Assembly (NCBI GenBank): GCA_007122045.1
Contig: SKJM01000016.1
Coordinates: 1-5,597 of the forward strand
Direction: 5' to 3'
From: Planctomycetales bacterium
Lineage (GTDB): Bacteria; Planctomycetota; Planctomycetia; Pirellulales; Thermoguttaceae
DNA: 5,597 nt
The notes beneath the pieces were generated by a model. That model made no database searches. It worked only from the letters and a program-made list of their open reading frames with translations, and was not told the origin of the DNA. Of this stretch, positions 1-5,029 are shown piece by piece. The translations under genes were made by a program, and so were the position numbers. The first letter of the stretch is position 1; the number at the start of each line of letters is the position of its first letter.

Positions 1-1
1 G

Positions 2-1231
2 CGGCAGACGGGTCCGCACGGGGTGCTCTCGCAGCGGCTGCTGAACGAAGTGGCGGCGGCCAGGCTGTGCCTGTTGCAGCCCGATAGGAAGGCGGCGTAC
101 GACGAGCAGTTGAGCCGGGGACCGTCGGGCGAGGCCGCGGCCGAGTTCGAACCGTTCGCGCCGGTCGGCGGCGGATCGTTGCCGACGTTAGGGGGTGCGG
201 CCCTGGCGGCGGAGCGAAACCACAGGCGGCGCCGGGCGCGGCGGCGGCTCGAGGCCGCCATAGTGCAACTGGCCGCCTGGGCGGTTGTCGGAATACTGGG
301 GCTGGTGGCCTACTGGGCAGCCCCCTGGCGCGAGACGGCCGGGTCGGCGGGTCCCCACGCCACGGCAATGGGTTCCCCTGATACGTTGGCCGCGCCGCCA
401 AGTGACACCCCGCCGCCAGCGCCGCCCGTGCGTCCGCCACGCGGGGGCGCCTCGGAAGGCCCCCTTTCCCAGGCCGGATCCAACCCGCCAGCGAGTGCAG
501 CGGCTGGGTCTAAAGCCCAGGTTGCGACGCCCGGCGCCGCTGCGCAGCCCGACTCGACACCGCACTCGGCGCCGGACCGCGATACACCGCCAGCCTTCCC
601 GTGGGATCCGGAGTGGCAACCGCCCGCGACCGACACCCCGGTTGCCGGCGGGCAGGACGCGGGCGAGGGCGCCGCGTCGGCGCGCCGCGACGTTGCCGCC
701 GGGACGGACCGAACCCCGCTCGCGGAGCCCTCCGACCTGCCACCCGCCGGGCCGGTCCGCCGCGCTTACGAGACCCTGCGCGGCGATCCGAACGATGCCG
801 CGGCCAACGGCCTGGTCGGTCGCTGGCTTGGCTTCCAGCGGGCCGACTGGGATCGGGCATTGGAATACCTGGCCCGAGGCGACGACGACGCGCTGCGCGT
901 GTTGGCCGGCCGGGAATTGCAGGGGCCCCCGGCCACGGCACCCGCGATGCTCGAACTGGCCGACGCCTGGTGGGCGGCGGCCCAGGGGCGGCCGCGCGCC
1001 GCGCGGGAAGCGATGCTGGTACGGGCCGGGCACTGGTACGACCTGTGCGGCTGGGAGTGGACCCGGGGCGCGGAGCGATCAAGAATCGAGAACCGCTTGC
1101 AGGAAATCTCGCGCTTGCATCCGCGCGCGTCGCGCGACGCGTGGCGGGCCGGCGGCGCGCGGCAAGCCGATACCGGCGGCCTTTGGAACGAGCCGGCACC
1201 TTTCAAACAGGGGGGGCACACCGATGAATAG
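2..1231 (+). CDS. J-domain-like, single-pass membrane protein with C-terminal repeat domain (5' truncated)
   Basis: The frame is open to the window edge (409 residues visible). A GTG at 23 could pose as a start, but the seven residues before it (RQTGPHG) continue the family motif, so the gene begins upstream. Visible residues 1-37 match the second half of a J-like domain common in planctomycete proteins, with LSQRLLNEVAAARLCLL and a KAAYD ending; the HPD region, if any, is outside. A basic run (about 75-82, RRRRARRR) precedes one membrane helix (about 86-107), suggesting the J-like part is cytoplasmic. A Pro/Ala/Thr-rich low-complexity linker (about 112-249) leads to a helical C-terminal domain (about 252-374) with WDRALEYLARGDDDALRVLA and a DAWW...RA--WYD pattern. 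I recognise this from planctomycete extracytoplasmic proteins as a TPR/Sel1-like repeat. Function is unknown; a scaffold or chaperone-recruiting role is inference. The stop overlaps the next start by 8 bp, suggesting coupling. Confidence 0.85.
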   Translation, partial: RQTGPHGVLSQRLLNEVAAARLCLLQPDRKAAYDEQLSRGPSGEAAAEFEPFAPVGGGSLPTLGGAALAAERNHRRRRARRRLEAAIVQLAAWAVVGILGLVAYWAAPWRETAGSAGPHATAMGSPDTLAAPPSDTPPPAPPVRPPRGGASEGPLSQAGSNPPASAAAGSKAQVATPGAAAQPDSTPHSAPDRDTPPAFPWDPEWQPPATDTPVAGGQDAGEGAASARRDVAAGTDRTPLAEPSDLPPAGPVRRAYETLRGDPNDAAANGLVGRWLGFQRADWDRALEYLARGDDDALRVLAGRELQGPPATAPAMLELADAWWAAAQGRPRAAREAMLVRAGHWYDLCGWEWTRGAERSRIENRLQEISRLHPRASRDAWRAGGARQADTGGLWNEPAPFKQGGHTDE

Positions 1232-1358
1232 CCTCGACTACGCGCTGTTGCTCGGCGTCGTGTTGCCACCGGCAGCTTTCATTGTCTGGATCGGGCCGCG
1301 GATCATCGTTCTGGTTTACGAGATGACGGGCGTGCTGGTCGGGTGGCCACTGATGTAA
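1224..1358 (+). CDS. 44-residue hydrophobic pilin-like miniprotein
   Basis: The ATG lies inside the end of the preceding gene (8-bp overlap, different frame) and follows a run of seven G (1210-1216) at 7 nt, a plausible though imperfect ribosome site. The product starts MNSLDYALLLGVVLP and has two hydrophobic stretches (about 6-23 and 26-42) split by a G-P-R turn. The N-terminus resembles the mature end of the Flp-like pilin encoded at 3834 (SLETILILGAIALP): S-L, an acidic residue, then a long aliphatic helix containing L-G and a Pro. It has no basic leader and no Gly cleavage site, and its Asp is already at position 5. It is probably an inner-membrane protein. A role in the Tad/Flp system is inference from similarity within this window. 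It could instead be an unrelated membrane miniprotein coupled to the J-like protein. Confidence 0.65.
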   Translation: MNSLDYALLLGVVLPPAAFIVWIGPRIIVLVYEMTGVLVGWPLM

Positions 1359-1377
1359 GACCCTCGCGGGGGGCCAT

Positions 1378-1400
1378 CGTGCCGGCGATGCACCGGCACG
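1378..1400 (+). terminator. GC-rich hairpin after the miniprotein gene
   Basis: A perfect 8-bp stem (CGTGCCGG / CCGGCACG) with a 7-nt loop begins 19 nt past the stop at 1358. No T-run follows, so it is not a canonical intrinsic terminator. It could protect the 3' end of the upstream mRNA or act as a pause or factor-assisted stop. Confidence 0.4.
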
Positions 1401-1527
1401 GGTCTGCCCAAACCTTGCCGCTTTGCCAATGTGACACTGCCGCCCGGCGAGGGACAGCCATCGAACGGCCTCGGAAGAAATTCCCGAGAACTCGTGAACT
1501 ATTTCGTGCCCTCGCAAGTCTAATAGA

Positions 1528-1548
1528 GTAGTGAGTGAGTCTCACTAC
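1528..1548. promoter_or_regulatory. Perfect inverted repeat upstream of the sigma factor gene (operator candidate)
   Basis: GTAGTGAG at 1528-1535 and CTCACTAC at 1541-1548 form an 8-bp perfect dyad with a 5-bp centre, 95 bp before the sigma factor ATG. The arms are less GC-rich than the surroundings, and a TAATAG that could serve as a -10 element lies just upstream (1521-1526) without a convincing -35. The geometry suits a dimeric regulator site; it could also fold as an RNA hairpin in the leader. No T-run follows, which argues against a terminator. Confidence 0.4.
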
Positions 1549-1631
1549 AGATCGCGCAGACAAATCCACCACACGACCCCGCCTACTGCGACCTGCCACA
1601 ACGCGACACCCCTATCCTATTCCCCAACTTC

Positions 1632-1637
1632 AGGAGG
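1632..1637 (+). promoter_or_regulatory. Strong Shine-Dalgarno of the sigma factor gene
   Basis: A consensus AGGAGG sits 6 nt before the ATG at 1644. It fixes the start of the sigma factor gene and is the best plus-strand ribosome site in the window. Confidence 0.85.
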
Positions 1638-1643
1638 CCGACT

Positions 1644-2315
1644 ATGACCGGCTCGCCGGATGAGCGGTGCGAGGGAAGGAAGACCTTCGTGTTGACGGCT
1701 GAGGACCAGCACAAACTGTATTCCCTGTTCTTGCCATCGGCCCGGCGTATTCGGAACGTCGCACGGCAGTTCCTGTTGCGTTCTCTGGGCGAGACGGCGG
1801 ACGATTGTGTCCACGACACGTTCTTGGAATTCGCGAAACAGGCCGCTTTGGGCAAGTGTCGATGCCTCGGGCATAAACGGCCGGCGGAACTGTCCGAGGA
1901 GGAACTGCCGGCATACGCCCGCAAGTGCCGCCCCTATCTCATGGCGATAGCGATGAACAAGTGCCGGAACTATCACCGGCAGCTCAAACAGCACGCCGCG
2001 CCCGACTCGCAGGCGGGCCCCCTGGCGGGCGATTGCAGCGATCCGATCAACGAGGCGATACAGGAAGAGAACCGGCAGTTGACCCGAGCGGCGCTGGCGA
2101 GGCTCGACAAGCCGTTGCGAACGGTCCTGATCCTGCGATACTATGGTCAATTCAAGATCATCGAAATCGCGGAGATTGTGAGCATTCCCGAGGGCACGGT
2201 CAAGAGCCGACTGGACCGAGCGCACGAGTGCATGCGTTCGATGCTGCGTGCGCAGGGCATGGAAGAGCCGCTTCCGGAGGGACATGCGGTGGCCAATGTG
2301 TCCCGGGCCGGCTAG
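1644..2315 (+). CDS. ECF-type RNA polymerase sigma factor (sigma-70 family)
   Basis: The 223-residue product directs core RNA polymerase to a specific promoter set in the cytoplasm. Region 2 starts around residue 34 and includes the ETADDCVHDTFLEFAK stretch (50-65), matching the usual 'DAED-VQETFL' segment; the DNA-melting helix corresponds to YLMAIAMNKCRNYHRQ (98-113), cf. 'WLY-IARN---D--R'. Region 4 (about 145-201) is clear: ARLDKPLRTVLILRYYG, then the helix-turn-helix EIAEIVSIPEGTVKSRLDRA. About 15 extra residues, compared with typical ECF factors, separate the two parts of region 2, and this insert is Cys/His-bearing (C72, C74, H77, with C95 and C107 nearby). The start is fixed by AGGAGG 6 nt upstream. 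No anti-sigma or kinase gene is adjacent, so regulation is not visible. A short C-terminal tail (202-223) has no recognisable domain. The sigma identity is secure; target genes are unknown. Confidence 0.92.
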   Translation: MTGSPDERCEGRKTFVLTAEDQHKLYSLFLPSARRIRNVARQFLLRSLGETADDCVHDTFLEFAKQAALGKCRCLGHKRPAELSEEELPAYARKCRPYLMAIAMNKCRNYHRQLKQHAAPDSQAGPLAGDCSDPINEAIQEENRQLTRAALARLDKPLRTVLILRYYGQFKIIEIAEIVSIPEGTVKSRLDRAHECMRSMLRAQGMEEPLPEGHAVANVSRAG

Positions 2316-2644
2316 GCGTGGGGCGCCGCTCGGAGGCACTGCCGACGACGGAGGGCCCAACGCACCCGTTTGGGCCCTACCGGAACGCCACCGACGACAA
2401 TAATGATTTCGGGTCCACCCGAGACCGAGTTCACAAGAAAGAGGATTCGTAGCCTATGCGGCTTGGATTTTGTAGTATAATTTGCAGTATATTGTTTTGC
2501 GGTTCGTTGTCCGGCCGGCAGCGCGAAGGGGGCGGTCCGGCCGGAACAACTGTGGTTCTTGTGCCCTTTGTTTGGCTCGTGGGCAGAGTGGTACGGTGTT
2601 TGGACATTGGTGCGACGAATAAGTCGTCCTGCCCGGAGAGAATC
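2316..2644. other. Intergenic spacer with hairpins and a locally AT-richer stretch
   Basis: This 329-bp stretch separates the sigma factor gene from the small acidic protein gene. It holds a terminator-like stem at 2352-2378, a second short dyad (TCGGG 2409-2413 / CCCGA 2418-2422, 4-nt loop) and an AT-richer part from about 2400 to 2500 with a perfect TATAAT at 2476-2481 but no matching -35 at 16-18 bp. The frame of the downstream gene remains open back to an ATG at 2456, with GAGGA about 10 nt before it, so part of this spacer might be coding (see the CDS at 2645). No RNA gene was recognised. Confidence 0.5.
2352..2378 (+). terminator. Hairpin downstream of the sigma factor gene
   Basis: AGGGCCCAA (2352-2360) pairs perfectly with TTGGGCCCT (2370-2378) across a 9-nt loop, 36 nt after the sigma factor stop. 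The strength and position suit transcription termination, but there is no T-run on either side, so factor-independent termination is doubtful. Each arm also contains the self-complementary GGGCCC. Confidence 0.45.
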
Positions 2645-2965
2645 ATGTTTGCAAGACTCTTGGATCACTGGCCCTTTCGTGTCTTCCGCGCAATGCGCGA
2701 TGAGGAACACGCACCGGTCGGCGACGACGTTGAATGCAATGGAACCGAAGGCAGCCTCGATCCGGCCCCACCAGGCGAAGTATTGTCGGTCAAAGAACTC
2801 CTTCGGCTCGATGCCCAGTTATCGGTGGCCGAGGCGGAGCAGCGTGTCCCCGTCGAGGTGATCGTCCGCCGAGCCATCGAGCGGCTCGCGCAGGAAGGCA
2901 TCGAGGTTAGGGCGGAAGAAGACGACCTTACAACGGAACCAGACGACGCCGACCGGTACGAATGA
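2645..2965 (+). CDS. Small acidic hypothetical protein
   Basis: The 106-residue product is not recognised. The N-terminus is amphipathic and basic/aromatic (MFARLLDHWPFRVFRAMRDE); a Gly/Pro-containing stretch (about 31-45) follows; residues 47-88 are predicted strongly helical (SVKELLRLDAQLSVAEAEQ, then VPVEVIVRRAIERLAQEG); and the tail (89-106) is highly acidic. No membrane helix or signal peptide is seen with this start. I chose ATG 2645 because GGAG (2635-2638) stands 6 nt upstream and codon use from here is like the neighbours. An in-frame ATG at 2456 would add 63 residues beginning MRLGFCSIICSILFCG, which looks like a Cys-rich signal or anchor sequence, so a longer exported version cannot be excluded. 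It follows the sigma factor gene on the same strand but beyond a hairpin, so co-transcription is uncertain. It is not a recognisable anti-sigma factor. Confidence 0.6.
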   Translation: MFARLLDHWPFRVFRAMRDEEHAPVGDDVECNGTEGSLDPAPPGEVLSVKELLRLDAQLSVAEAEQRVPVEVIVRRAIERLAQEGIEVRAEEDDLTTEPDDADRYE

Positions 2966-2998
2966 CTTCGGCCGTGCCGGCCATCGGACGGACCGGCC
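2966..2998. terminator. GC-rich palindromic spacer between convergent genes
   Basis: The 33 bp between the two converging stop codons contain GGCCG (2970-2974) with two possible partners, CGGCC at 2978-2982 (3-nt loop) and CGGCC at 2994-2998. Such a stem would be read from both sides and might act as a shared stop. There is no T-run, so the call rests on position and pairing only. Confidence 0.3.
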
Positions 2999-3451
2999 CT
3001 ACGGGGCGAAGGGATCGGCGAAGGGGTCGGCGAAGGGGTCGGCAAAAGGATCCCCGAAGCGATCGTCGTCGCGGCGCTGCTCCTCACCGGGTTCGGCCGG
3101 CCGGGCATCGGCGGCTTCCGGAACGGCTTCCGGCGCGGCTTCGGCCGGCGGCGGGGCCGGCGTGTAGTTGCCCTGGGTCGCGTCCCAAACGAAGAACGCC
3201 GTCCCGACGGCGAAGGCCACGATCAGCGCGAACAACGCCCGCTCTCCGCGCTCGCGCCGGCGGTTGATGCTCAGGCGGGCACTGATCGACGTGCCGTGCA
3301 CCACCGGGTCGCCGGGCGCTGCGGTTCCCTGCGGCAAAGTCCCCGCCGCATCGCCGCGGGAGGCGTACGATCGGCTCCATTCGGCCTGCTCGCTCGCGGG
3401 AAACCGGCCGTCTCCCGGGGCAGCCGTATGTTCAGGCAAAAACCCATTCAT
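2999..3451 (-). CDS. Single-pass membrane protein with DPFA-repeat C-terminus, unknown function
   Basis: The 150-residue product starts at ATG 3451, preceded by a consensus AGGAGG (3459-3464, minus strand) at 7 nt; a start 25 codons further upstream lacks this signal. Residues 1-60 are polar and probably disordered, with the element T-A-A-P-G-D occurring twice (9-14 and 43-48). A basic stretch (64-71, RRRERGER) precedes one membrane helix (about 72-89, ALFALIVAFAVGTAFFVW), so the N-terminus should be cytoplasmic. The outer part is Pro/Ala/Glu-rich (96-125), then charged (EEQRRDDDR), and ends in four exact DPFA units plus a final Pro (134-150). No catalytic domain or family is recognised. It is divergent from the Tad/Flp cluster and convergent with the small acidic gene, so it forms its own transcription unit. 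An envelope role beside the pilus cluster is possible but unsupported. Confidence 0.8.
   Translation of the reverse strand: MNGFLPEHTAAPGDGRFPASEQAEWSRSYASRGDAAGTLPQGTAAPGDPVVHGTSISARLSINRRRERGERALFALIVAFAVGTAFFVWDATQGNYTPAPPPAEAAPEAVPEAADARPAEPGEEQRRDDDRFGDPFADPFADPFADPFAP
3005..3052 (-). repeat. Four tandem 12-bp units encoding DPFA
   Basis: Four in-frame 12-bp units close the minus-strand membrane protein gene. The two central units are identical, and the outer two differ only at synonymous positions, so the peptide DPFA is exact in all four. Recent slippage-type duplication followed by silent drift, or selection on the peptide, would explain this. Confidence 0.9.
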
Positions 3452-3458
3452 CGCATTT

Positions 3459-3464
3459 CCTCCT
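3459..3464 (-). promoter_or_regulatory. Strong Shine-Dalgarno of the DPFA-tail protein gene
   Basis: On the minus strand AGGAGG lies 7 nt before the ATG ending at 3449. It decides the start at 3451 over the in-frame upstream ATG at 3526. Confidence 0.85.
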
Positions 3465-3675
3465 CTAATTAATTTCTGGAACGGAGGCCGCCGGTGCGCG
3501 CCCACCGTGCAGCCCGGTTTGGTCAACGCCGGCGCGCGGGCCGCCGGGCACTTGCCCGCTGATTCCCTGCGCCGGCCCGGTGGCGCTGTCCCCTTTCCCT
3601 ATTAGACGCGCCGGAAGCAGAATAGTTCACGGCCGGCGGAAAAAAAACGCCACGGTGCCCCCGGAGAGGGGTTGC

Positions 3676-3703
3676 GCCCGGCCAAGCGCCCCCCCGGCCG
3701 GGC
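3676..3703. other. Hairpin in the leader region of the pilin unit
   Basis: GCCCGGCC (3676-3683) pairs with GGCCGGGC (3696-3703) over a 12-nt loop containing a C7 run. It is followed by A-rich rather than T-rich sequence on the plus strand, so it does not look like a terminator. It could be a leader structure or a protein site. Confidence 0.3.
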
Positions 3704-3833
3704 CAAGATTTGAAAAAATCCCAAAATCGGCAAACCGAAACGCTCCCCGGCGCATCGTTAAAGTATCGGGCGAAGCGCCGGCGCCGTGCCGCGTCGCTTC
3801 ACCGGCCATTCACTTCCTTCCCGGAGCGTAACG

Positions 3834-4040
3834 ATGATCGAACTGGAAAAGGCATCGACGTGGAAACTGCTGAAGTACGTGCATCGCGACGAGGGAGGAT
3901 CCGTCAGCCTGGAGACGATCCTCATCCTCGGCGCCATCGCGCTGCCCGTGCTGGTGTTCCTGCTGAAGGTGGGCTGGCCGCGGGTGCGCGGCTATTTCAC
4001 CCGGGGGCTGCAAGAGCTGGAAGAAGGGGCGCGGCAATAG
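3834..4040 (+). CDS. Flp-like type IVb pilin
   Basis: The 68-residue product fits the size of Flp/Fap pilins, the major subunit of tight-adherence (Tad) pili. A basic, amphipathic leader (1-22, ending H-R-D-E-G-G) is followed by S23-V-S-L-E27 and a hydrophobic helix (about 28-46), then a short basic/acidic tail. Cutting after Gly22 puts Glu27 at mature position +5, exactly the prepilin peptidase rule for type IV pilins. The leader and site are read directly; pilus assembly is inferred from the family. GGAG stands 7 nt before ATG 3834, and the in-frame upstream ATG at 3786 has no such signal. The residue after the key Glu is Thr instead of the common Tyr/Phe of Flp pilins. The next gene starts 8 bp after its stop and encodes a TadE-like protein, which supports the pilus assignment. 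Confidence 0.8.
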   Translation: MIELEKASTWKLLKYVHRDEGGSVSLETILILGAIALPVLVFLLKVGWPRVRGYFTRGLQELEEGARQ

Positions 4041-4048
4041 GTGTTCCC

Positions 4049-5029
4049 ATGGAAACGAGGGTGCTTGCCGCCTGCCTGCCTTGGCTGCCATGGCTCGGCG
4101 GCGCCGCGGTGCTGCTGGTGCTGTTGCTGCGCGCGGCCCGGCCCCAGCCCGACCTGCGGCGCCTGCGCCGGCTGCATGGCGATCAGACCGGCGGCGTGCA
4201 GAGTCTCAGCTTCGTGCTCACGCTGCCGCTGCTGCTGATGGTCGTCATGCTGATCGTGCAGATCAGCCAGTTGATGATCGGCACGATCGTGGTGCATTAC
4301 GCGGCGTTCGCCGCGGGCCGGGCGGCGGCCGTGTGGATTCCCGCCGCGACGGCCGGTTCCGAACAGGCCAACTGCATCAGCAGCTATTTCCCGGACCCCG
4401 ACGCGGCCCATCAGGCGCCCCCGCCGCTCGACCCCGCCGGGCCCGACTACGGCCCGTCGGCCGGCGGTACGTGGTGGGTCATCCGGCCCGAAAGTCCGAA
4501 GGGCGAGCGCATCCGGCGGGCGGCGGCGCTGGCATGTGTGCCCATCGCACCGTCGCGCGACACGGGAGCCGACCTTTCCGCGGACGACGCGGCGACGGCC
4601 GCGGTGCTCCAGGAGGCCTACGTCGCGCTCGGCCCGGCCCGGGCGGCCGACCCGCGCACCGCCCGGCGCCTGCGCAACAAGCTGGCGTACGCGCTGGCCC
4701 ACACGGAAGTTCACCTGCGGTTCTTCCACAGCAACGCCGAGCCGCCCCTGGTGCCGTATTACCTGGCAGGCGACCCGGGCGAATTCCGCTTCAACGAGAT
4801 CGGCTGGCAGGATCCCGTCACCGTGACCGTGCGGCACCACTTCGCGCTGCTGCCCGGCCCGGGACGCCTCCTGGCCCGCTACCTCGCCGACCCCGGCGGC
4901 GAGCCCGACTCCGTAAGCGGCGCAATCGACCGCCGCAACGGCATCGATACCGTGCCCCTGTCGGCTTCCGTAACACTTGGCAACGAGGGAAAGAAATCGG
5001 TGATCCCCTATGTCCACGTCATCCCCTAA
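4049..5029 (+). CDS. TadE-like pseudopilin/envelope protein of the Tad cluster
   Basis: The 326-residue product has two N-terminal hydrophobic helices (about 8-29 and 52-80) and a large extracytoplasmic part. The second helix is TadE-like: G48-G49-V-Q-S-L-S-F55, a T-L-P followed by leucine-rich membrane sequence, then a helix ending HYAAFAAGRAAAV. The downstream part is Pro-rich (120-150), helical (about 175-222) and ends in strand-like pieces such as DPVTVTVRHHFALLP, typical of TadE/TadG C-termini. Cleavage after Gly49 would place Ser54 where pseudopilins have Glu+5, while Phe55 is kept. The extra first helix is also unlike classical short TadE. Start at ATG 4049 follows AGGTG (4039-4043); the frame is open further upstream, but that part overlaps the pilin gene and spacer. 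The gene lies 8 bp after the pilin gene and overlaps the next by 20 bp, indicating coupled expression. Confidence 0.75.
   Translation: METRVLAACLPWLPWLGGAAVLLVLLLRAARPQPDLRRLRRLHGDQTGGVQSLSFVLTLPLLLMVVMLIVQISQLMIGTIVVHYAAFAAGRAAAVWIPAATAGSEQANCISSYFPDPDAAHQAPPPLDPAGPDYGPSAGGTWWVIRPESPKGERIRRAAALACVPIAPSRDTGADLSADDAATAAVLQEAYVALGPARAADPRTARRLRNKLAYALAHTEVHLRFFHSNAEPPLVPYYLAGDPGEFRFNEIGWQDPVTVTVRHHFALLPGPGRLLARYLADPGGEPDSVSGAIDRRNGIDTVPLSASVTLGNEGKKSVIPYVHVIP

Larger units (their letters stand above)
3452..3833. other. Divergent intergenic region between the DPFA protein gene and the pilin gene
   Basis: These 382 bp must carry the promoters of both divergent units. On the minus side there is a consensus ribosome site and a TTGACC (-35-like, 3526-3521) with no convincing -10 at the right distance. 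The middle holds an A8 tract (3640-3647) and a GC-rich hairpin (3676-3703). An AT-richer patch (about 3707-3735, with TTGAAA at 3710-3715) is the likeliest promoter area for the pilin unit, but again there is no matching -10. GGAG (3823-3826) is the pilin ribosome site. Open frames here look like chance frames in GC-rich DNA. Confidence 0.55.

Noticed and set aside
188..1199. Long open frames on both strands within the J-like gene
   Set aside because: Arg/Pro/Gly-rich translations with no domain are expected as shadows in GC-rich coding DNA. The plus frame carrying the J-like and repeat motifs is the real one.
1925..2452. Open plus-strand frame overlapping the sigma factor gene
   Set aside because: It is out of frame with clear sigma region 4 residues, has no ribosome site and no recognisable domain.
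2476..2481. Perfect TATAAT as a housekeeping promoter -10
   Set aside because: No -35-like hexamer at 16-18 bp and no extended -10 TG. It was kept only as a note in the spacer entry.
3005..3052. Tandem 12-bp units as a possible CRISPR or iteron array
   Set aside because: There are no spacers, and the unit length and phase match codons of DPFA. It is a coding microrepeat.
3014..3052. DPF motifs as eukaryote-like adaptor (AP-2) binding signals
   Set aside because: The resemblance is only three residues, and there is no evidence for such adaptors here. It is most simply a repeat peptide.
3635..3651. GGCG-A8-flanking stem as a minus-strand terminator with a T8 run
   Set aside because: No minus-strand gene lies upstream of it in that direction, and the 4-bp stem would enclose the T-run, so the geometry is wrong.
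3710..4048. N-terminal extension of the TadE-like frame by 113 codons
   Set aside because: It runs through the divergent spacer and the pilin gene in another frame. The ATG at 4049 directly precedes the hydrophobic segment and follows AGGTG.
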